Positions 47,701-56,700 of a DNA stretch of 64,000 nt are shown here, piece after piece; within the stretch, counting starts at the first letter, position 1, and every line of letters begins with the position of its first letter. Origin of the DNA: Ciona intestinalis (lineage: Eukaryota; Chordata; Ascidiacea; Phlebobranchia; Cionidae). The notes beneath the pieces were generated by a model. It made no database searches, was not told where the DNA came from, and was given only the letters and a program-made list of their open reading frames with translations. The position numbers and the translations under genes were made by a program. The DNA is taken from positions 554,271 through 618,270 of the forward strand of contig NW_004190425.2 of assembly GCF_000224145.3 (NCBI RefSeq). Reading direction: 5' to 3'.

Positions 47701-50700
47701 TTACGGGGTTGGGCCTCAAACCTACCCAAAAATGAGAGGCACCCAAAAAAAGAGTAAACATAGAATTATTTTTTAAAACACATAAATAGGAAACCTGTCA
47801 TGTGAATGGGGAGTTTGAGACGACCATTTCTGGCAAACAGTTCCATCTTGAGTCTTTGAGATCCAACCCCTATAACTTTCTCCATCATCCTTTGCATTAG
47901 CAAGACATTCGGCTACAAAAATGGAAAAATTATAAAAAAAAATTGAAATTTGTTTTTGTTATATCATTTTTTAATAATGTAAACAAATGAAGTTTTTTGG
48001 TTTATACTTTAGACTAACAACGGTGATTTATTTGTTAAAACGCAATTAGTATTTCCTACAAATAGACAATAGATTTTTTTTATTAAAAGAAAGTCTAGAT
48101 TTAACAGGTTTTAAAATGAGTATGAGTCAATTTATCTTTTTTACCATTTTAGTATTTATATTTATTTACCTTTTCTTTAATTTAACCTTTAAAACATTTT
48201 TTTTAATTCATCATTTTAGTGTTAATCACCCACCCTTATCTACTGGAGGACGAGCTTGTTTTGCTTCCTTTCCTTGAGCAAAAGAAGATGCCGAGATCAT
48301 GTTGTCTTGAATATAGCCCGAGTTCATTCCTATCTTGAACAAACACGCTGTAAAAATATGAAGTTTATATCTGAGTAAATGTTTTTAACTGTAAGCGTGT
48401 TTTCACAACTGTTGTTTTGTCGCTATATCCTATCTTTTCATTTAAAAAATTTTAAAATCTCCGCTACTGTAAAGGAAAAGACAAATAAAGTTAATATTAT
48501 TATTAAATCAGTAAATTCTCAATTACTTACGAAATGGACCAGCACAGTACAAAAGTTTTGCTATTTATTTGTTTTATGCCCTTATGCCTAAATTTGGGAC
48601 ACTGTACGGATTGTGTCTTTACACACACTTTTGTTTCTATTAGAAGTTTAACTTGAAAATAATTAAACATAAAATGGCTTGTTTGTGGGCTTGGTGTAGC
48701 GACCACGCTTATTTTCTTCCAATTAAATGTAAATATGTTTTTAACTGTAAACATATTTTAACAACTGTTGTTTGGTCGCTATATTTTGTCTTTTTGTTCA
48801 AAATATATCCAAGAGAGAAATAAAATTATCATGGGTTAACAGCATATACCACTTACATGCCCGACACCCAATATATTCTAATCTCAACGCGATGTTGTCT
48901 TTTGATTCAACTGGATGACACCTTACATGGCGGGCAATGATTGGTCGTGGGAACAGGTTAGTAACTTGTGTGTCTTGGTCAGAATTTCCATTAAAAATCT
49001 AAAAATTTGAAGATTAAATTTTATATTTGACTTAAATTGTAAGAAATACAAACAATTGGAAAATCTAAAAAGATTTAATTCTATATTTGATTTAAATTGG
49101 AAAAAAATAATAAAAATTGGAAAATTTAAAAATTTAAATATTTAATTATTTATTTGATTTAAATTGTAAAAAAATACTAACAATTGGAGCTCCTGTTGAA
49201 TCTGAGAGCCATTCCCAATCCACAACTGCTGCTCCTACATTATCTGGATCTTGACTGTAAGCTATCTTGTATGTTTTCACCCATTGGCGTTCGGTATACG
49301 GAATAAGACCATTTCTTCCCTGTAATAATAAGTGTAATAATAATTTCTTCCTTCTAATAAAATAAAATTAAAGCTTTATATACCAGAAGTTGCAACCACG
49401 CTTATTTTCTTCCAAATAAATGTAAAATTTTTTAACTGTAAGCATGTTTTACCAACTGTCGTCTTGTCGTTATAGCCTTTTTTTCGTTTAAAACACTTTT
49501 AAAAACCGTAATCTAAGAGACGAATATAGTTATTATAAGTAAGAGAAAACTACACTTTCACCATTACATCCTCACACACCTGTGTTATAATTCCTTTTAA
49601 CTCATTGTGAGTTTCAAAGTCAACTTGAAGATACGGATTCGGATCGCCCCCTTTCGGGGTCCAACAACCATGTCCAGTGCCGAACGCATGATCCTGCTAT
49701 AATTCATTCATTTGTTAGTAGTGTGTAAGGTTCATAAAAAGAAACATAAATTGAAAACTGTTGTTTGATCCATAGCTAAACATGCTTTCCTAAACAAAGA
49801 GGTTTGCTGTAGATTTTTTAATTATCTCCAAGGGGGTCTCATAAATAGGTTACATATGTGGTGCCTTAAAAAGCGGGGACGAGGTATGAAACAGAACACC
49901 TGAGTTATAACGACTGCCTTTGTGAGGAAAATACGATACATTCATTTAACAGAAACAGGTAATATAAAAGGAAGCAATCCTAGAAACTAGAAAGTTTAGA
50001 AAATGTCATAGACATGCAAAATGCACTAAAGTAGTGACTGACTAAAAACAGCTAAGATTTTTAACCTTAACGAAAAAATAAGAATAGTAACTCTAACATC
50101 CATACATTCCAATGCATTAAACATTTACATCGATAATAATAACATCTGCCGGTGTGTTCAACCTCCCACGAGATGCATTGAAATATACACTTGCAACTGA
50201 TGATGCTGTTATTGCACTGTCAGGTATTGCACCACCAAATTCAACACCAAGATGTCTAAAAACACAAAAAATTAAAGGAATATTTTTTTTAAGGGAAAAC
50301 CGCCAAAAAATTACATTGGTTTAAAAAAGCAAGTAAGATTTTAGCGAATGTTTTAGCAAGATTTTGGCGAATGTTTTTATTGTAGGAAAATGTTTTAACA
50401 AAATTTAACTAACTTAAAATTGTATGAAAAACTACAATAAAACTATTCTATTAGTTATAAAAAAAAACAAGCAAGGTTTTAGCTACTGTTGGAAAATTTG
50501 GTAAACTGAATTTGACTTAATTAAAACAGCATGAAAATCTACTATAAAACTATTTCACTGATTATAAAAACAACAAGTAAGGGTTTAGCGAACGTTTTAG
50601 CTTTAGCACATTTTTGTTTCTGTTTAAAGTTTAACTTAATTAAAATAAATGTTTTGTCTGTCCGCTAGGTGTAGCGAGGTGTAGTTATTTTCTTCCAATT

Positions 50701-53700
50701 AAATGTAAATATGTTTTTAACTGTAACCGTGTTTTAACAACTGTTGTTTTTCCACTATCCTGTCTTTTCGTTTAAAATATTTCTAAATTTTCGCTGCCGA
50801 TATCCAAGAGACAAAAAAAAGGTTCCTAATGCTATTATTATTATGTGTTATTTTAGGTACTGTAGGAAAATGTTTAAACAAAATTTGACTTACTTAAAAC
50901 AGCATGCTTCATTGCTTTTGCAGTCCGAGTCTGTTACATCAGTTCCAATGATACTGTTTGTTATGCCAGTCTTCTCACACATGTAATGTCGATAGCTGTA
51001 ACAATCAACATCATTCCACCTTCCAGTTGCGAGGTAAATTTCAAGACAATCTTCATCACCGGAATTATTTGGCTCACCTGAGCGAAAAATCGAAAAACTT
51101 TTTTTAGTAAAAAATTAAGTTAAATTATTTTTTTTCATTTTTTTTGTTACTAATGTTTTCATATCATAATAATTATTTTTATTTTCGAATTCAGTAGCAG
51201 GGATCAAACTGATTAAAATAGGGAAGAGAAGGGAATTATAAACATTTTAAAAATTGTTAAAAATTTGCTATACATAAAAATTACTTAAGTAAAAGCCACT
51301 TTAGTTATAAGTTCTATATTCTTTTAAAATCCCCTTATTTGATTTAAAAAAAAACAAACAAGAAAACATTTCCGGATTAAACGCTTACCGTCGTTCCAGT
51401 TCAAATAATTAAATGGTGAATTATCCGACCACATCCAACCCTGGTCAATCACATTAGCAATATCGTGTTTCCAGCTGTTGAAATCATTTCCACCAGCCCA
51501 TAAGTCGGCCACTGTAGGAATTTCTCCAACCACCCCTGTAATAACATGTATATTGTGTACGTATTGAAGTATAAATTACCATGGTGGGCATATGTATCCT
51601 TGATTAATGCACTTAACAGCAATTGCTCCAACTCAGTGGTCACTAATGGGTTGTCCAAATTATCAGCCATACATAAAAATCCCAAAAAAATAATCACCCA
51701 AAAAGTAACCTACATGGTAACTCGTAAGCTGGCAGTAGGTGTATGAAACAGATCACCCATGTTATAACGACTATAGTTTTCTGGCCACCCAAAAATAAAG
51801 TAGGTTCTCAAAATCATATTAGCACATATATTTAATAAATAATTGGCACATTTTTATCCTTATAAACTGGCGACTGATTTTTCAGACTTTTTAAAAAAGT
51901 TTTTTTTTTTCATTTTTTACTCTTATTTGACAATCTAAATAATTCATTAGTGACTACTGGGCTGAATTATATTTAAGCCTAAAGACACACAACCACACTG
52001 GTGGCAGCATCGAGCCATGAACTTTGTATTCTCTGGGTAAGAGGTAAGTCCTATGTAACCACTACTTTCATGCCAAGAATTTTGATTTAATGAACCTACT
52101 TGATAAGAAAGCTTGTTCTTTTGGTGTGTTGATTGACACCAAGTCACCACCTTGATACTGGCAAGCAAACCTAGCATCAAACCATGTGCGCAACTGCAGT
52201 GCATTTACCTTGAAATGTTTACATTGTTTAGTTAGTGGTGAATTGGCAAAATATTAATAATAATAACTTCTCTTTCATTACGGTAGCCAAGATTTAAAAA
52301 TATTTTAAACGAAAAGACACACGCTTATAGTAAAAAATATTTACAGTGTTTTGGAAGAAAATAAGTGTAACTAAATGCTATACAACAGAGTAATCACATA
52401 TTTATTTAAAGCAATTGATTTTCTTGCTTTTTAAAAAAGAATCATTCTTGAAACGTATTATTCACATTGCGGAAAACAAATTTTTAACAAGATCACTATA
52501 GAGGTATTTTGTAAAAAAACTAAATTAAAATATTTTTAAACAAACTTAAAATACATAGATAAAATATACTAAACTTACCAAGTAACATTGGTTAGATTCC
52601 GGATCCGAGAACCAGCCATTGCCACCACATTTCTCAACGTCTGTTGGATCTATATAGAAACAAGTAGAACAAAAATAATTTTCTGATAGATAAACATAAA
52701 CATAACAAATTCTTACCGCCAGTGGGGGGTAGAGTGACTTCATGTGGAGAAGTGGGGACTAAAAGGAAAACAATTTTTTAAACAAGATCTTAAAAACTAT
52801 TTTTTAATGTAACCAACGGGCAATGCATATTTAGACTTTTTTCTAATACGGCTTCATTTTTATAGCTAAAACAAGAAGTAAATGCTAGTTTAGTAGATAA
52901 ATATGATTATATACATACTAAACTTGGTATATAACAATTGAGTAAAATCAAATGTCAAAATGCCTATATTAAGATTTTTACCTACTTTAGTACATACATG
53001 TGTACAAAAAGTACAATGATTCATGTTAAATATCACGGTTACGTTTGTTAATGGAGAAACTCGCATTAAATTATTGCACAACATATTAATATGCGTCACT
53101 AAGCTAACAAATGGAGGCAGCACCGCCATGAGTTGCATTCATCAAACATTGAGTTGAAATTAAACAAACAATAATCAAAGCTGTGCATGGTACCAGGTAT
53201 GTCAATTAACCGACGCCCACTGAGCACAGATATTGTATGTTAATAATACATCACATTAAAGGTCAGCAACTTATGAATAACTGCTCAATTTTTTTTTTGA
53301 TAGGAATATAAGATTTTCAACTTATATGAAAACCAATATTTACCATGTAGGAAATATTTTTTGTTTATATAGTTTTTATGTGCATTTTAGTGGTAATTCC
53401 TGTTTCTTCATGTTTTAATGGATATGGTCTCGCCTTTGTGATTATAAAGATATAAATAAATTCATGTTATTTAATACAAGAAAATATCACTGTAAAAATG
53501 CACTAATGCAAAAAAGATATTTGGTAATCAATCCTGTTAATGCAAAAGTTTTATTTACTATCTGGTGTGTTAATTATTAATTCTTACTTTCTGGTTTCTT
53601 GCAGACAAACGTGTAGAGTTCAGTGCAAGCCACATCAATCCATATACCAATATCATTCATCTTAACACATGGCTGATTGGTGGGGCGTGTAAGATCCCAA

Positions 53701-56700
53701 TTTCTGAATGGAGAATCATTTCCATCCATCCATATATATGAACCACTTGTGTAAGTTAAGCCGATCCAACTGTCTTGCGTAACATGACCTAAAAATGAAA
53801 ATAGTGCAACTAGTTTTTTATTTTAATTTTTTTATTCTTTATGGGTGAGGTCCTTGTCAAGAACGTGAGATTTAGGCCAGATTTGGCCCATTACCCCAAC
53901 GCATGGAAAGCCCATTTAATTGAAACTACTTACATTTGTATAAAGAAAAAAACTTATCTACAAAATATGTTACTATTTGAGTGAATAATAACATAATATA
54001 ATAACTAAATTTGTCTCTTCGATTACAGTAGCCAAGATTTCAAAATATTTAAAATAAAAAGACAGGATATAGCGGTAATACTTGAAAACATACATGACAT
54101 AAACAGACCACTATATTTAAAAAAAAGAATTTTCTGTAGTAATGAATAAGTTATAATCAATTTAATAGCAGTATTATTCAATCTTAAATGTAGAAGCAAG
54201 TATAATAGTACTAACTCAGATAAGTTATTATGTTAATGAAAACTGATTAGGATACATACCAACTAAGAAGCTGAGTTCTGTTTCATTAAACACGCTTGTT
54301 AACGTCGCTCCACTTTTAGCACAAAAACTTTGAGCATCAGCCTGTTGTTTCTCAGCATCACCAATGAAATAACAATTGTTGCCAAAATGTCTCCAGCCCG
54401 AGTCACAAGTTCCAGAAACAGCTTAAAACATTAATGAACAAATTTTGCTTGGACTAACTAATTTAATTAGTATGTAGTAGGGTGGGGGAAGACAGGACAC
54501 CTTTAGCACATAATATCCAAATATCTTGATTGTGTTTCAAACAACTAACAACGGTCTATGGGAGTTGTGAGGATAGGTTTTATAATTCTTTGACTGTTCT
54601 TTGTTTACTACCAAATGGGCCCAAATAATAGAATGGAAAGGGTGTCCCATCTCCCCCCACCCTTCTACAGTTTAAAGCCAAATCTGCTTTGTGATGCCTT
54701 TTATTCTGGCCAACTTAATTTTATTAGAAAAATTTAAAAATATTTATATTTAGAATCCCAAAATTTGCATAATAAGTAACATACACTGTTTCAGGAACTG
54801 CCAACAAAATCTGTTTCATGAACAAAATTATTCCATTTATGACACATATACATATATATATATGGTTGCCTACGATTAGGATCCACAGATATAGTTGTTC
54901 CTTCTGGTAGTTCACAAATGTACGGTCGTAAATAGAAGCAGCTTGATGTCTCCCAGTTTTGTGAAGTTTTTCCGGTGTAAATACTCACACAATCATCTCT
55001 ACCTGTAAAGAAAGACATATTGACAGTACTGCAAAACTTGATTTAGAAAGTAATCAGCTGTAAATACAAAATAAGGACAAAATTTATTCAAATATATACT
55101 GGAACTTCGTGTTTCTACTGTTGTTGGCTGTGTCCTTGGAAAATACATTTAATTGTCCAAAAATATATTGTGTTTTAAACAATTTTTGTATTTTAAATTG
55201 ATTGTGTTTTAAACAATTAATAAAAATTCATGGAATTTGTGAGGATTTGGTTTTTATAACACATTGAACGTTCTTTGTTTACTACCAAATGGGACGAGAA
55301 TACAGAATAAAAAGGTGTCCCATTTCTCCCACCCTAATATATACGAAAAACCCACAGCTTTGGGTAAATATGTGGTAACTACTAAGCAAGGGCACCATAG
55401 ATGAAATAGCATAATGCAACATAACTCTTGGAGTTATAACAATAATAATAATAACTTTATCTGTCTCTTTGATTACGGAGGCGAAGATTTGAAAATATTT
55501 TAGGCAAAAAAACAAGATATATTAACAAAACAACAGTTGTAAAAACACGCATGCGTGGTCGCTACACCTAGTTGCTTACCATACCAGGATTAATGTGTAA
55601 CATGCATATAACTAGCTATGTGTTTGTAGCATGTAGTAAGTTATACAGAATTACTTAAGTAATATTACCTGGAACAGTTTGTGGCATAGTAACATCCCAA
55701 TCATAATAAACAATTGGAGTATTATCAGACCACAGGAAAGTATCGTCTTGTGCGGCATCAGATGCTCCTAACCAGATTTCTTGAAAGCCAGCGTCCTGAT
55801 ATTGCTCCAACATACTGTTTATCCTTCCCTGCTCAGTTGCACTAAATTGAAAGAATGAATAAATGTAAGTTATTTATCTTTGTGGAGGAATACAGTCATT
55901 ATTACACAGATGTTTTGTTTTATACACTCTGTGCCCGCTTATGAATTACCACATATGTTACTTTGTTGGTGAATTGTTAAGGTGTAATTGTTTAGGATTT
56001 TTACGGTGTCGTGGCAAAGTGGTCAGTGCGTTTGAGAAAATCATGAAAAAACAGTCCCAAAAAAACACCATAAAGAAAACTGGTAACTCGTAAGCTGACA
56101 CAAGATGTATGAAACAGAACATTCATGTTATAATCACTGTTGTTTTCCAGCCACAAGAGAATACAGCAAGTAACATTCAATCATATTACATATATGAAAC
56201 AAATAATGTGCTTAAATGCAATCATCATTGTATTACTTAGTATTTAACTTAAAATCTCATACTTTCACTTACTCTAAGATTTCCAGCAGTTTTCCGCCAG
56301 TCTTGTGACACAGACTATTTGCATCATACCAAGTTTGTGCACGATTTGCGTTGATAACAAACTCATAACATTTACTCCCAAGTAATGTCCAACCATAGGG
56401 ACAACGGCCTTTTGAAAAAAAAGGTATTTTTAAACAAAAATAAAAAGTTACATTCCTAAATCATGTGGTGTATTTTATAAATGTTGAAATAGATAAATTA
56501 TAAAACAGAAAACTCCACCTCAAAATTAATTACTTTAAAATTATTATTTAATTTACTACAAAATGGGTGGAGACAGTCATTAGTAATATATCATTTACAC
56601 TTAAAAAATGTTTGCAATTTTTTTTAAAATTTACCTGCAAGACCTCTTTGACAAACATATTTTAATTCATTGCTGCATTTTATTTCACTCCATTTATATC

